The position numbers and the translations under genes were made by a program. The notes beneath the pieces were generated by a model. It searched no databases, was not told the origin of the DNA, and saw nothing but the letters and a program-made list of their open reading frames with translations. Source: Homarus americanus (taxonomy: Eukaryota > Arthropoda > Malacostraca > Decapoda > Nephropidae). From it: 64,000 bases of DNA. The DNA lies in contig NW_024744357.1 of assembly GCF_018991925.1 (NCBI RefSeq), positions 4,372,263 through 4,436,262 on the forward strand, read 5' to 3'. Below, one piece after another: positions 1 through 11,500 of this stretch (the first letter of the stretch is position 1; the number at the start of each line of letters is the position of its first letter).

Positions 1-41
1 CACACACACACACACACACACATACACATACACACACAGAG
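1..41. repeat. CA microsatellite
   Basis: The window opens inside a (CA)n run that degrades into CATACACATACACACACAG. Its true left end lies outside the window. Confidence 0.9.
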
Positions 42-59
42 TATATTGTCTGTTAACAT

Positions 60-240
60 TCATGACAGTAATGAACGGGGAGGAGATGATTGGTTTCTGT
101 CAGTTTCCCTCTCCCTAGAAAGACAGTGAGTCGTGTAACAGGTGAGAGGATTATAATACCATGACATCACATTGCGTCTGTCTCTGGGTAATTTGTGTCT
201 GATTATGTCTGGTTCCGGCCCTAGTGTGAGCAGGCCCTTA
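60..240. other. Unique sequence without recognisable gene
   Basis: Mixed-composition sequence between the CA run and the first minisatellite. A short open frame on the minus strand has no recognisable domain and runs into minisatellite sequence. Nothing else is supported. Confidence 0.5.
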
Positions 241-758
241 GCCATAGTGTACAGATGGGGGTCATGGTGTATCGGTGATGTGGTCATGGTGTACAGGAGG
301 TGTGGTCATGGTGTACAGAAGGTGTGGTTATGATGTACAGGAGGTGTGGCCATGGTGTACAGGGGGTGTGGTCATGGTGTACAGAAGGTGTGGTTATGAT
401 GTACAGGAGGTGTGGCCATGGTGTACAGGAGGTGTGGCCATGGTGTACAGGAGGTGTGGCCATGGTGTACAGGGGTGTGGGGTCATGGGTGGTACAGGGG
501 TGTGGTTATGATGTACAGGAGGTGTGGCCATGGTGTACAGGAGGTGTGGTCATGGTGTACAGAAGGTGTGGTTATGATGTACAGGAGGCGTGCCATGGTG
601 TACAGGATGATGTCATGTGGCCATGGTGTACAGGGGTTGTGGTCATGGTGTACAGGAGGTGTGGCATGGTGTACAGGGTGTGGGATGTACAGGAGGTGTG
701 GCCATGGTGTACAGGAGGTGTGGCCATGGTGTACAGGGGGTGTGGTCATGGTGTACAG
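241..758. repeat. 22-bp minisatellite, family A (first locus)
   Basis: Tandem array of about 23 units with a 22-bp period; the core reads GTGGCCATGGTGTACAGG. Units vary by C/T (GGTCATGG against GGCCATGG), by ATGATG against ATGGTG, and by indels. The repeat lacks stops in several frames, so overlapping open frames rich in C, W, V and Y arise on both strands; these are artefacts. The same family recurs at 5440-5775. Confidence 0.95.
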
Positions 759-759
759 T

Positions 760-1402
760 TACATCAAAAACTCCGCGTCTCCTGCCGAACGAGTCATTAC
801 TATCGAAACTAAATTAAATAGAGCAGCGCCGGCAGTGTTGGGATCCTGAACTACACACCTGTGAGTATCCTTGGTCATAACGTCCCTTACCTGAGGATGT
901 TGTACACATTTCATCTAACATTCCGTTCTGAATGTTAGGGTAAAACATATTTGGAGAAACACATGATTCCTCACTTCCTGTTTCATTGGTGTTGTCATCC
1001 TGCGAACCTCTTTCTCTCTCTCCTGGTGAAGATGGCGCGTTATTGAAGTTGGTCTCAGGGAAGAATGTCATTCTTAATACATATGAAAATTAAGCCCGTG
1101 ATCATTTGGACAACATGGAAATATTAATATATTTTACTTGCATATCAGTAACATGTTTATACGTGGGAATCTATATTACATAAAAAGAAATATGATGTAA
1201 CAAATACAAAGGCGCTTATTTTTTTAATTGAAAGGTGCAACAAAGAAATATCGTAATATATAGTCAAAGCAGATGAGACCCAAGTGACATCTTGTCGTCC
1301 ACCACCAGCTAAACCTCTCCCGGCGGCGGGGAGGAACTGTTTCACTCCCTGTGTTTACTAAAAGATTGGATCACTTGTTTTAATTTGAATTTACATATTT
1401 TA
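760..1402. other. Unique sequence between minisatellites
   Basis: Non-repetitive, AT-rich in its second half (1070-1260). Open frames on the minus strand are short and have no recognisable motif. No transposon ends were seen. Confidence 0.5.
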
Positions 1403-2060
1403 GTGAGGTGGTCTGACCCAGTGTGGTGGTCTGACCCAGTGTGTTGGTCTGACCCAGTGTGGTGGTATGACCCAGTGTGGTGGTCTGACCCAGTGTGTTG
1501 GTCTGACCCAGTGTGGTCTGACCCAGTGTGGTGGTCTGACCCAGTGTGTGGTCTGACCCAGTGTGGTGGTCTGACCCAGTGTGTGGTCTGACCCAGTGTG
1601 GTGGTCTGACCCAGTGTGGTGGTCTGACCCAGTGTGTTGGTCTGATCCAGTGTGGTGGTCTGATGACCCAGTGTGTTGGTCTGATCCAGTGTGTTGGTCT
1701 GACCCAGTGTGGTGGTCTGATCCAGTGTGGTGGTCTGACCCAGTGTGTCTGACCCAGTGTGTTGGTCTGACCCAGTGTGTTGGTCTGACCCAGTGTGTTG
1801 GTCTGACCCAGTGTGGTGGTCTGACCCAGTGTGGTGGTCTGATCCAGTGTGGTGGTCTGACCCAGTGTGTTGGTCTGACCCAGTGTGTTGGTCTGACCCA
1901 GTGTGTTGGTCTGATCCAGTGTGTTGGTCTGACCCAGTGTGGTGGTCTGACCCAGTGTGGTGGTCTGACCCAGTGTGGTGGTCTGATCCAGTGTGGTGGT
2001 CTGACCCAGTGTGTTGGTCTGACCCAGTGTGGTGGTCTGACCCAGTGTGTTGGTCTGACT
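1403..2060. repeat. 18-bp minisatellite
   Basis: About 36 tandem units with an 18-bp period, reading GGTGGTCTGACCCAGTGT, with GGTGG/GTTGG and ACCC/ATCC variants and a few partial units. Because 18 is a multiple of three, long open frames (up to about 295 codons) occur on both strands. Their WSDP and GSDQHT repeats are by-products of the period, not a gene. Confidence 0.96.
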
Positions 2061-2920
2061 CACACACGAGTCACAGACGCGGGACCTCGGAGCAGTACAC
2101 ACAGCTCGTCCCAAACGTGCGAATGAGCTGTTACCCAAACTATATTGACCTGGTAATGCCATCAACCTCGGTGTAATGAGAGGTGCATCGGGCGGCCAAA
2201 ACTGAGGACTGAATGATGGTGCGATAATAAATGTGCCCGGTGGAGTTATGGTCTTCGGTTTGTGCAATGAATATCACCTACCATGACACCATCAACATGG
2301 CACCTTACCAGATGTACTTTCTAAGGAAGAAAGTGCTTACAAGTAGGCACAAAAAGTGGAGCAATTGTTCCCACACGGAGTATCTGCCGAGGTGAAAGAT
2401 TTAAAAAGTGCCACTGACAGAGGTGCACTTGACTGAAAGGCTGCCTTCATTGCAACAGTGCATGTCAACGCCATAAATCATGTGAAAACGTTGCTTAAGA
2501 ATTATCCATGTATGCACCATACATGGTTAAGATTCGGAAAAGATCGACCAGGGAACTTCACATTTATGTTTATATAAGGAGATAGAGCAAAACAAAAACA
2601 AATATTACGTTTTCGTGGCCAATTTATATTTTTCGAGTATTTTGGACTTCAATTTCACCCAAGAATTTACATTTTGGCGGCAGGCACTGCTTCCATCTGA
2701 TTCACGCGCAATCACCGTAAGTCTAGGCGTCACGTGACTATGTCTAACCAATCATTGTTGCTGTCGGTGTCACAAAATACCAAAGACTATAAACGAAAGA
2801 TAGGAACTCTCGAGCTTTTGGGTGTGCGTGTAGTAAGGGCCTCTCAGGCAGATGGCGTTGGTATCGGCAAGAACATCGTCTGTTTGTTTACCGTTCAACT
2901 TCGGTGGCGCCAAGTTTGTA
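2061..2920. other. Unique sequence without a clear gene
   Basis: Mixed composition. Around 2733-2915 it contains CACGTGAC, TAACCAATCA and GATGGCG words and an ACTATAAACGAAAG stretch whose reverse complement recurs at about 3739-3758. These could be arms of the disrupted element around the THAP-like fragment, but the match is short. No other feature is supported. Confidence 0.4.
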
Positions 2921-3236
2921 CACAGCAGCAGTGCCGGATTAACCATGAGGCACTTGAGGCACTGGCCTCAGGCCCCTCGACTTTAAGGAGCCCCCAAATC
3001 CAAACATTCTCGAAGATGAAGCGTATAAAACATGAACTTCGTTCAACGATGTCCTAGCAACGTCTTAATTTTCTGTCTCTTATGAACATTAAATGTGTTA
3101 TTTTGCAGAAGCTTAATATTGATGAAATCATTGATAAATTTGGGTATATTTTGTTCTTGTTATTTATATATACCTTGAGGGTAGGGGGCCCTGTGCCTCA
3201 GGCCCCGATTAAGCTTAATCCGGCCCTGCACAACAG
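2921..3236. mobile_element. hAT-type MITE with 8-bp target duplication
   Basis: A 300-bp element (2929-3228) begins CAGTGCCGGATTAA and ends TTAATCCGGCCCTG, giving imperfect terminal inverted repeats of about 14 bp. Inside these lie further GGCCTCAGGCCCC and GCCTCAGGCCCC blocks. It is flanked by CACAGCAG (2921-2928) and CACAACAG (3229-3236), an 8-bp target-site duplication with one mismatch, as expected for hAT transposition. It contains no transposase, so it is a non-autonomous MITE. An open frame crossing it has no recognisable domain. Confidence 0.85.
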
Positions 3237-3238
3237 CC

Positions 3239-3631
3239 ATGCCTCACCCGTGTTTCCTGTGCGGAAAATCCAAAGAAATTCATCCTACTTTTAAATTTCA
3301 TCGATTCCCTCGACAACAGGGACAGTTGAGTGTATATATAATGCATAATTACAGTTGAGATTCACTCAAAGAAACAATTTCCTCCACGTCATATGAGTCG
3401 TTTACTTTCGGCGCCACGACCCCGGCCAGCAGGCAACCGATGCGACGTCAATCGCTAAGTAGTTCAAGTTCGACCAAGGAAAGAGTTTGCTCCAAAGACT
3501 TTGACTATATACGATTTACAGTACATATCGAGAAACAAAAAAGCTTAATGGTTAACAAACTCAGAGAACGTACAAGATATATAATAAAAATAATAATGAA
3601 TAATAACACAAGAAGCAAAGGTGGAGTGTGA
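3239..3631 (+). pseudogene. THAP-like zinc-finger coding fragment (broken)
   Basis: The frame starting at ATG 3239 encodes a peptide with a C-x2-C pair (CFLCGK) and, about 15 residues later, FHRFP, which matches the N-terminal half of a THAP DNA-binding domain. That frame stops after about 38 codons. A second frame at 3440-3631 contains VCSKDF, similar to the VCS-H/D-F segment in the second half of THAP domains. They could be two exons around a 150-bp intron, or one frame broken by mutation; no convincing splice pair is visible. THAP domains occur in host factors and in P-element-type transposases. The hAT MITE lies immediately upstream. Confidence 0.35.
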
Positions 3632-4596
3632 GATTTACCCCCCACTCCCCCCCACTCCTTTCGGAGCTAGATTTTTGGGGGGTCTTGTCAATAGATGGCG
3701 CTGATTCCGGCTTTGCCGCGCACGGTTAATTCAAAAGCTTTCGTTTTATAGTCTTTGCAGGATACTCCTGCGTATACTTAATGTTCTGACTTTGACTAGT
3801 CGCATGATGGCTTCTCTCTGCAGTGGTGTTCTCTCTCACTTGACTAACCAATCACCGTGTATTTGAAAACGAAGCCGCTGCCATTGACATTTTTAAGGCT
3901 AATGGTATTCTGCCAGCCTCTGTGAAGTGCTGCAGGCGTTCATACGCAAAATATAGAACCATTTTGGAAGGACATCAAGAGTTTGGTTGTTTGGGCCGCC
4001 AAGAAGAAGGAACATTACTGACAATGTTTCGCTCGGTACATGTTGCAAGCCGAATACAACGATCACTAGACTGCAGTACACTCCATCACCTCCTCCTACA
4101 AGTAACATCACTTTATCCTCAGCATCTGTTAATTAAGGTCAGTTTTTTTTTACACAATGGAGGTCAGGTCTTTCTGGTTTCTCTGGTTAGCAGGTTTTTG
4201 TTTCGTCAGTTTTTTTCTCGTATTTTTATCAACAATTTCCCTCAAGCACAAAGCCATCTCCACTTTGTGTAACCAATATGTTTTTTTATAATATGGGGGG
4301 TGGGGTTATATCTCCATTACGGCTTATTTGCCACAGAAATAAAGGTCAGATTACCTTGGAACACCAGACAACACACTCGAAAACCTTTTTTTGTAATAGT
4401 TCCGTGGTCCAGTTTCTCCCGAGTCCTTACCGTTTCTTGTATATGTAAAGGAAAGTGATTTTTGCCCCTGTGAATTTTATCTACCTTTTCAATCACACAA
4501 ATTCCCCAATTCATGAACTAGGTAAGATTTCACAAACGCTTCTTAGTCGGAAGAAGGGGCAGACTTTGTAAAACCAACAAAATTAGGTATAACTAT
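3632..4596. other. Unique stretch, possible continuation of the THAP-like locus
   Basis: A forward open frame covers 3922-4272 and stays open at least from FKANG at about 3890. It has no recognisable domain, and another frame of the same stretch is also fairly open with W, K and Y residues. It could be part of a decayed transposase following the THAP-like fragment, but nothing in it proves this. A C-rich and G-rich patch lies at 3639-3682; nothing else was seen. Confidence 0.25.
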
Positions 4597-4700
4597 TGAG
4601 GTCTCTGCGGTGTCATGGTAGCATCCCCTATTCTCACTTGGAGGTCCTCTGTTCAACTCCTGATTACCGAGGTATTGTTTGGATACCGAGGTCCGTGAGC
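4597..4700 (+). mobile_element. Possible tRNA-derived SINE head
   Basis: GCGGTGTCATGGTAGCATC resembles a pol III box A, and CTCTGTTCAACTCC about 50 bp downstream resembles box B. Spacing and the intervening TTCTCAC loop suggest a decayed tRNA-like head. The anticodon stem has a mismatch and no acceptor stem forms, so it is not a functional tRNA. Confidence 0.35.
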
Positions 4701-5439
4701 ATTTGTACTTATTAGATACTGTGCATAAGTAAAATCTTAGTTTCGGTCGTCTTTATATTTAGACAACCAAACTAACCTAACCCTAACCTTAGTGTGAACG
4801 TCATAGCGTGATAGTTTGCATCCAACTGCAGGAAAGGAAGGAGCCTTGAGGCCAACAGTGTAGGCGTGATGGTGGGGTCCCCATACACTGTGTCCTGTTG
4901 TAGCTTAACGTCACCAGATAATGAGACATCACAACACCTCAAGATGTGAAGGACTCATTGTTAGGTTAACGTTACATAATTTATAGTTCCCAAGTTACGA
5001 ACTTACATATACAACAGTCATCAGGTTTTGCTCACTCAATATTAATGATGTAAACTGTGATAAAAATGTTGATACATTACAATAGAACATTAATGACAGG
5101 TTATACACGTAATAAAAAAAAGCTACAATCAATATGTTATTCCAAATAATGACCCAACATATGTGGTAACTTTCATGGTACCGTTTCTCCACACCTTCAC
5201 GATAAGGGAGTATATAGCAAACCAAATATTGTTTTTCAAAAGTATTAGTCTCAATAATATTTTCTTGTATTATAATATAAGCTTGCTCTAACATTGGTGC
5301 TTTGGGTATAAAGTCGCCAGGCGTGAATACCCCCAGCGCCAGCGATGGGTCGAAAATCAAAACTGAACCCGACGACTCACAAGGTTCACTTCAGCGGTTC
5401 ATTCTGATTGCTGAGGACACGGACTTTTTGAGGTATTGG
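4701..5439. other. Unique AT-rich sequence
   Basis: Contains a brief ACTAACCTAACCCTAACC stretch at about 4769-4788 (telomere-like words). An open frame on the minus strand at 4995-5360 has no recognisable domain and AT-driven composition. No gene is supported. Confidence 0.4.
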
Positions 5440-5775
5440 AGGTGTGGCCATGAAGTACAGGTGTGGCCATGATGTACAGGTGTGGCCATGATGTACAGGT
5501 GTGGCCATGAAGTACAGGTGTGGCCATGAAGTACAGGTGTGGCCATGATGTACAGGTGTGGCCATGATGTACAGGTGTGGCCATGATGTACAGGTGTGGC
5601 AATGGTGTACTGGTGTGGTCATGGTGTACAGGAGGGGTGGTCATGGTGTACTGGTGTGGCATGGTGTACAGGAGGGGTGGTCATGGTGTACAGGTGTGGC
5701 ATGGTGTACCAGATGTACTGGTGTGGCCATGGTGTGTACAGGAGGTGTGGTTATTGTACAGGAGGTGTGGTCAAA
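5440..5775. repeat. Minisatellite family A (second locus)
   Basis: About 17 units. The first half has an 18-19-bp period reading GTGTGGCCATGATGTACAG; the second half adds GAG or GAGGG and so approaches the 22-bp form found at 241-758. The shared core GGCCATGGTGTACAG shows both arrays are one family about 4.7 kb apart. Overlapping open frames on both strands are artefacts of the repeat. Confidence 0.93.
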
Positions 5776-5823
5776 TATCTCAGCCAACCTTCATATTTAC
5801 AGTATATAAGGTGTTCTAGAAAA

Positions 5824-6152
5824 ATGTCCTGTCTGCCTCCTTCCTGCCTACTCCCTGCCTGCCTCCCTCCCTGCCTCTCCTCCTGCCTCCTCCTGCCTGC
5901 CTCCCTCCTGCCTGCCTCCCTCCCCTGCCTGCCTGCCTCCCTCCTCCCTCCCTCCCTCCCTCCCCTCCCCCTGCCTCCTGCCTCCCTCCCTCCTGCCTCC
6001 CTCCCTCCCTCCCTCCTCCCTGCCTCCCTCCCTCCCTACCTGCCTGCCTGCCTCCCTCCCTGCCTGCTCCCTGCCTGCCTCCCTTCCTGCCTCCCTCCCT
6101 GCCTGCCTCCCTCCCTGCCTGCCTCCCTCCCTGCCTCCCTCCCTGCCTGCTC
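5824..6152. repeat. CCTGCCTCCCTCC low-complexity array
   Basis: A 330-bp pyrimidine-rich tract built from CCTGCC, CCTCC and CTCC blocks in irregular order. The purine strand (GGCAGGGAGGGAGG) has repeated G-triplets. Open frames in it (P/L/S-rich forward, G/R-rich reverse) are compositional. Confidence 0.93.
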
Positions 6153-9100
6153 CCTGAGACGCTGTGAGTTGGAGGGAGTGCAGGGAGCAGGCAGGGAGGA
6201 AAGGAGGCAGCGTCATTTGTCTGAGACACTCTATATTCACTATCATAAATATCAGTACAGTTGCAGCTATTCCTATTATATTAGGAAAATGGTAAGTGAA
6301 CACGTCTTTCGGTTGTGAGAGACAGTCCCAAACTGGACAGAATCAGAGCTCATACTAATGTATTGAACTGAAATGAAGGTTTGAGAACGGTGAGTGTTTT
6401 AACCTCGGTCACGGTCAGAGGTCTCGGTCAGAGTGAGAGGATGAGTACCAAGACCCGTTTATTTAAGCCCTAAGAGTATCATACAGAGAGGTTGAGTACC
6501 ATGACCCAACACCCGGTATCACTCGACCACAGGACGGCATCCCTCAGAGAACAGCAAGATGAAAGTGGTAAACTTGATATGTAAACACCGCACGTTCTTG
6601 TCCCCGGCAAGAGTTATACAGCTGACACACGATATTACAGGGCAGGCAAGGGCAAGAGGTAGGGCCATCAGAAAGCTGTTATTCTTGCTCCACTACCATT
6701 ACCATGACGCTCAGACCAGCTATGAATAAGACACTGTTATGTATCACAGTGGTTATCATTACAATAAAACCGAATGGAATAGTCTGTCGCGTTGTAACAT
6801 CACCTCTTTGGAATCCATAAAAAAAAATAGGATTGTATCTATTCATATTTTGTATAAAAATATGTCAATGTAAAATGTATTGAAATGTGAGGGTGGTAAT
6901 TGTCATCGCCGTTGTCATTACATTAAAGCCAAATGGAAGTGTCCCTCGTACTGTGAGATCAACTCTTATATACACCCCCACGCCACCAAATGGATCCTCA
7001 GCACCACATTTACAATACACATAAAAACACAATATCGGACTATACTAGGTAGCGTGACACTCTTCCTGGGACTAACGGGGTGACCAGCCTATACACTCAG
7101 CCGGTCACACAACGCAATTATGTCAAGTTTACAGACAATATACGTTACTGAACTTTACTACCAAGTTTATGTTTTATACCATCAGATACATTACAGTGAG
7201 ATGAACTTTTGTGTATTTATGAAGTGTTCTGTCTTTTGTTACTTTTCCGTAAGGTGGAGTATTGTTACTATTGTAGTCTTGTATATACCATCTTCGTTTC
7301 CTAATTTAAAATATCCTGTTATGGAATATTTAATTGTTAGTTCTTTTTTATTCATGGTTGAGGTTTGGTTATTTGAATCTTGGGTGTTTTCTTAAGAATA
7401 CGTTTACTGCTACAACACCTGGACGGCCACAAGTTACCTGTGGGAACCTGCCATCAGCCCCAGGTGTCTCAAGCCTCGTAGATCCCGCCCAGGTATTAAG
7501 TGTAATTTATCTTGGTAGTTTAGATAAGCTAGACATACAGCGGCCCGTAGTCAGCGTTGTCCTAGGAGCGATTTTACAATGTCAACATATGAAGGATATA
7601 AACTTATTTCCCACAACAATAAACTGATCAGAATACTCTCTTAAATGATTGTGTCTAATAATGTGTATAAAATTAGTATGGGTGGGTTTTATAGATGGTG
7701 TTCGCAGAGTGTAGTCGTCTATTCTATAACTAAATTAGCCCTTTCACAGAGTCTTACGGTAGCCAGAATAACATAGCAAGTTATTTAGCTAGACCATCGT
7801 GACTGGCCTTGAGATAACACGTTGGTCTGAAAAACTTTAATAAAGATTCAGGTAAAAGAAAGTTATTAAACACAAAAAATAAGGAAAACAAAACTTGATT
7901 ATGGGATTAAGAAGGAGTTAAAACAATTAACTTTAACTCGTATTGTGTTGTTAAAGTTATTAATAACCATTTCCATGACGAGTGTTGTAGTTATAGTTTT
8001 AATAACAAATTCTGTTATCTAAATCTATTTCGAGGATTACTGTACCTCAGAAAGACACACACACACGTACACACAGCCCAGGGAGTCGGAGGTCAAAAGG
8101 AGAATCACTGATATAAAAAAGCCAGGCTAATGACGTCATAAAATTGAACTTAAAACATACTTTTGGAAAACTCTATTATTCCCAGACAGTATCTTGTCAT
8201 AATTATGGGCCATTCTCCCCAGCATTATGATCCCTGGCCACCACCACCACCACACACTATCAAGTTTCCACAGTATTAACAAACTTATCTCCACGTCTTA
8301 CAACACTCAGATCCCTGCCTGCCACCACACACCCGACCACTTTATCCCAGCAGGTGACCACTTCTACTGCACTCAAGTCTGTTCACTCTTCCCTTGTACA
8401 CAAATAAATATATAGAGATAATAACTATAACTTTATAACTATACATACGACTGGTAGTCATCTACATTCCTTTCTCGGTTATGTGTGGTCGAGCGTCCTA
8501 CTGGTGTTGCGCGCCCATTGAAGGGGATGCAGTCGCCGTAGTAGTGAGGTTCTTGTCCTTACCCCTCTGTTGCTTGTCTCTTGATGCTTCAAAGACGGGG
8601 AGAGAGAGGTTTTGATATACTAACTCAAGGGAACGGTGAGAGTAGCTTCCCCTTCTTGACCCGACACTTAAGGTTAATTTGGGAAGAAGTTGATAAATAA
8701 TTCCCTCTTTGTCGTCTCAGAAAGTTGGATGGAAGGAGGGGACATGTATTCGAATATATACCTCCTCGGGGAAGTATTCTTGCTGCTGAGGTGTTGGTCA
8801 GTTCAGGGCTAGATACACTCTTGTATATTCAAGGCTCTACTACATCCTTACTGTCTTCAGGGTTAAGCGTCCTTTTTACACTCTAGTCTTCCTGTTGGTG
8901 CCTTTTAATGTCGGCTGAGATTGAAGGATTAATGCCTAAAATCCAATATGGCCGACCTGGATGACCAGTGTATTGTGAACATTATAATGTAACAACACAA
9001 CCCGTTGACTTTGATTTTAATAGTGGCTATCACTTCAAAGGATTTCTGTTGGCAAGAACTAGGTACTAGGTATGTACTGGCTCTCTGTTACGTACTGTTG

Positions 9101-9240
9101 TCTTGACAATTTTCTGAACTTATGGCTTCTTCAACCTTAAACTGTGACCCCTGGTGAGGCGGGAGTCCGTCAGCTCCAGGTATAAAAACTTGACTAAGTA
9201 GTGTCCTCTGAGGTGTTTATAAACTTGCCCGCCTGTAGTA
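6153..9240. other. About 3 kb of unique sequence, no gene recognised
   Basis: Mostly AT-rich. Short forward open frames at 6880-7083, 7120-7395 and 7334-7627 show no domain; that at 7120-7395 is hydrophobic and aromatic but in AT-rich DNA. Two stretches (about 6745-6800 and 6905-6960) are similar by eye over about 50 bp, a possible old duplication. A small CA tract lies at 8056-8078. GC-richer text at 8460-8700 resembles retroelement flank but has no motif. Confidence 0.4.
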
Positions 9241-9249
9241 TAAGCTAGG

Positions 9250-9720
9250 CAACTGTAGGCGTTATAATCTTTCTTGTTTTTTTTACCTAAGGTGCAGTAG
9301 TCCAGGCACCAGTCTGAACATTTTCAATCAACTGATTGTAGCTAGCATATCTCCAGACGGGTAAGCTCCTCATTTTGGAAGAGAGTCTAGGTATGTTAAC
9401 GCCGTTCTTATAAGACCTACAACTTTATATGCTTGATTCATCTCCTCACTTCGGCCTGAGAACTTCACTTCACTGTCAACACACAGACCCAGGTCATTTT
9501 CACATAATTTTTTCTCAGTGAATGCTGTTTGTTCGTTCCGTTGAGACATGTGATATGTCTCCTTGTTGTTGGTACTACTTACAGTCGCTGCATCCTTTTG
9601 TTTTTCGTGATGTTGAATCTTAAATGCCATTCCTTTATTAACTCCGGAAGCTGAACGAAATTTTTCTGTTAGTCCAACGGATAAGATGTCAAAAAGGACA
9701 GAATTGTTCACATTTGGAGG
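9250..9720 (-). mobile_element. Decayed non-LTR reverse-transcriptase fragment
   Basis: The open frame 9711-9370 on the minus strand encodes 113 residues. Its second half contains NDLGLCVDSEVKFS followed by NQAYKVVGLIRTALTYLD. This is the layout of the region just after the RT palm/thumb in CR1- and jockey-like LINEs, where an E-x-DLG block precedes a VGLIRR-F-like block. After its stop, the next frame still reads LIENVQ, another LINE landmark. No catalytic YADD/FADD or endonuclease remains. It is a short, mutated relic on the same strand as the CR1-like element at 35.7-37.6 kb. Confidence 0.6.
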
Positions 9721-10350
9721 AGAGCATTAAAATTGGCAGATATATAGTTAACCCTATGTGGAATCCTATAAAGTTGGACTCATTTCGTAATTTAATTCTA
9801 AGGTCGTTATAATAACTTTATAAAATGACCAGAAGCTGTGTAAATAATTATCAAGAGCCATTTTACTTGTTGTTCAATTGAATAACACTTTATTGTTGTT
9901 TGGTGGTGTAGCTCCGAGTATATTATTCACTTATGCAACCTTTCATTCTCAGTTTATATTGAAATGGCGACTTTGTAGAAGCTTGGTGAATAGCTCAAAA
10001 ACAGTGATTGGACTGATGTATTGACCCAGGCAAGCATTACCACTTCAGGTCGGCCATATGCCCTTTTGAAAGCACCACTTGTAACACGTTGTAGATGTGT
10101 ACACAAGGTGACACTCGCACCAGTATCACTCCTGAAAAAAAAAACTCATTCTGAATGGGTTTCAGTTCACGACCAGGAGCACAAGTATTTCTCTAAATGA
10201 AATCTTGATATGTGAAGAAAACACCACAATTCAAATACTGGTAATCTGCTATAGAGCTGATGATGCTGGAATATATGACATCACTCAGAGAAGGCGATTT
10301 CATGCTGTTATTACATCCTTTGTGTCTCGCCCAGTCTCATCCCCAAAAGA
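9721..10350. other. Unique sequence
   Basis: AT-rich, with no repeats or domains recognised. A forward open frame at 10205-10396 ends inside the dispersed repeat that follows and shows no motif. Confidence 0.4.
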
Positions 10351-10354
10351 AAGA

Positions 10355-10605
10355 GATCTAGACAACAGTGATATTGGTAGTGCAAGCCTTAAGTAGGGTA
10401 GACTTCATGAGATTCTCCCTAGGTGTTCCCAAATACTCAGTCATAAATGAACAATAAAATCCTAGGCGAAAAGGACCAACAGAACACCAAGGTAAATCTA
10501 CCTTATTTACATATATTAACAAATAAAAGGCACAAGATATTATATAAATGCACTTCCTACCTAAATGGGAGTTCAGCATAAGTACCACTGACTACCACCT
10601 TTCAT
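10355..10605 (-). mobile_element. Dispersed repeat R1, inverted copy
   Basis: Reverse-complementing this segment gives sequence closely matching 59930-60185. Shared landmarks, in order, are CTCCCATTTAGG, GTGCCTTTTATTTG, ATATATGTAAATAAGGTAG and TTGGGAACACCTA. By eye about 80-85% of positions agree over 250 bp. No terminal repeats or coding potential identify its class. Confidence 0.8.
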
Positions 10606-10639
10606 TCTCTGGGTAAGGACACAGAAGCTTTATTTCACG

Positions 10640-10815
10640 TGGTGTGGCCAAGAGGGTTCACTGATGTGTGTATAAATTTGCCTTCATCTGCCGATATTGT
10701 CATTGGGTTCTCATTTTGGTCACCTACTCCGCCTACACCGCCGTTGGGGGTCTTATTGGAGCTCTGTAAGCATGTCTGCCTGATGCTGGGCTCCACCGCA
10801 GATTTTTCATTTGGG
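10640..10815 (+). mobile_element. Dispersed repeat R2, copy 1
   Basis: From about 10695 to 10812 it matches 13572-13688. Landmarks include GGTCTTATTGGAGCTCTG, AGCATGTCTGCCTG and GGGCTCCACCGCAG. The second copy sits directly behind the first double-retropepsin block. Class unknown. Confidence 0.75.
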
Positions 10816-10904
10816 GTTTACTCCCGTAACTTTGTACTGTACCTACAAGGTTAATCTGCAAGGCAGTAGGGCATTGTTTTGGTAGGCGCCAGGATGTGAT
10901 ATGT

Positions 10905-11500
10905 CAACATGTATGGACATCATCACTACTGTTACACATCACAGCACGATAACATTATCAACATCAGCACTACAGTCACACATCACCTCTGCAGTCATAC
11001 ATCACCACTACCACTATCACATTATCAAAAATCACCACTACAGTCACACATCACCACTATCACATTATCAACATCACCACTACTGTCACACATCACCACT
11101 GTAGTCACATATCACCACTACCAATTTATCAACATCACCATTGCAGTCACTCATCACCACTGCCACTACCACATTATCAACATCGTCACTAATGTTACAT
11201 ATCACATCAATATAACATTATCAACATCACCACTACTGTCACACATCACCACTACTGTCACACATCACACCACTATAACATTATCAACATCACCACTACT
11301 GTCACACATCACACCACTATAACATCACCAGTACCGCCACACATCACACCACTGTAACATCACCACTGCCGCCATACATCACACCACTATAACATTATCA
11401 ACATCACCACTACTGCCACACATCACACCACTATAACATTATCAACATCACCACTACTGTCACACATCACACCACTATAACATCATCACTACCGCCATAC
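10905..11500. repeat. 29-bp-family minisatellite, short array
   Basis: Irregular units combining ATTATCAACATCACCACT with modules such as ACAGTCACACATCACC and ACTGTCACACATCACACC. The same modules form the larger array at 13893-16110. Forward open frames rich in H, T and S are repeat artefacts. Confidence 0.9.

Noticed and set aside
1342..2267. Open frames of 181-295 codons over the 18-bp array
   Set aside because: The 18-bp period is divisible by three, so several frames on both strands are open; the 'proteins' are 6-residue repeats.
6745..6960. Direct repeat pair (GTTATCATTACAATAAAACC against GTTGTCATTACATTAAAGCC)
   Set aside because: Only about 50 bp with many mismatches, and no boundaries. 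Too weak to call an element.
7120..7395. Small hydrophobic protein gene
   Set aside because: 91 codons in AT-rich DNA, with no domain, promoter or conservation visible. Hydrophobic residues follow from T-rich codons.
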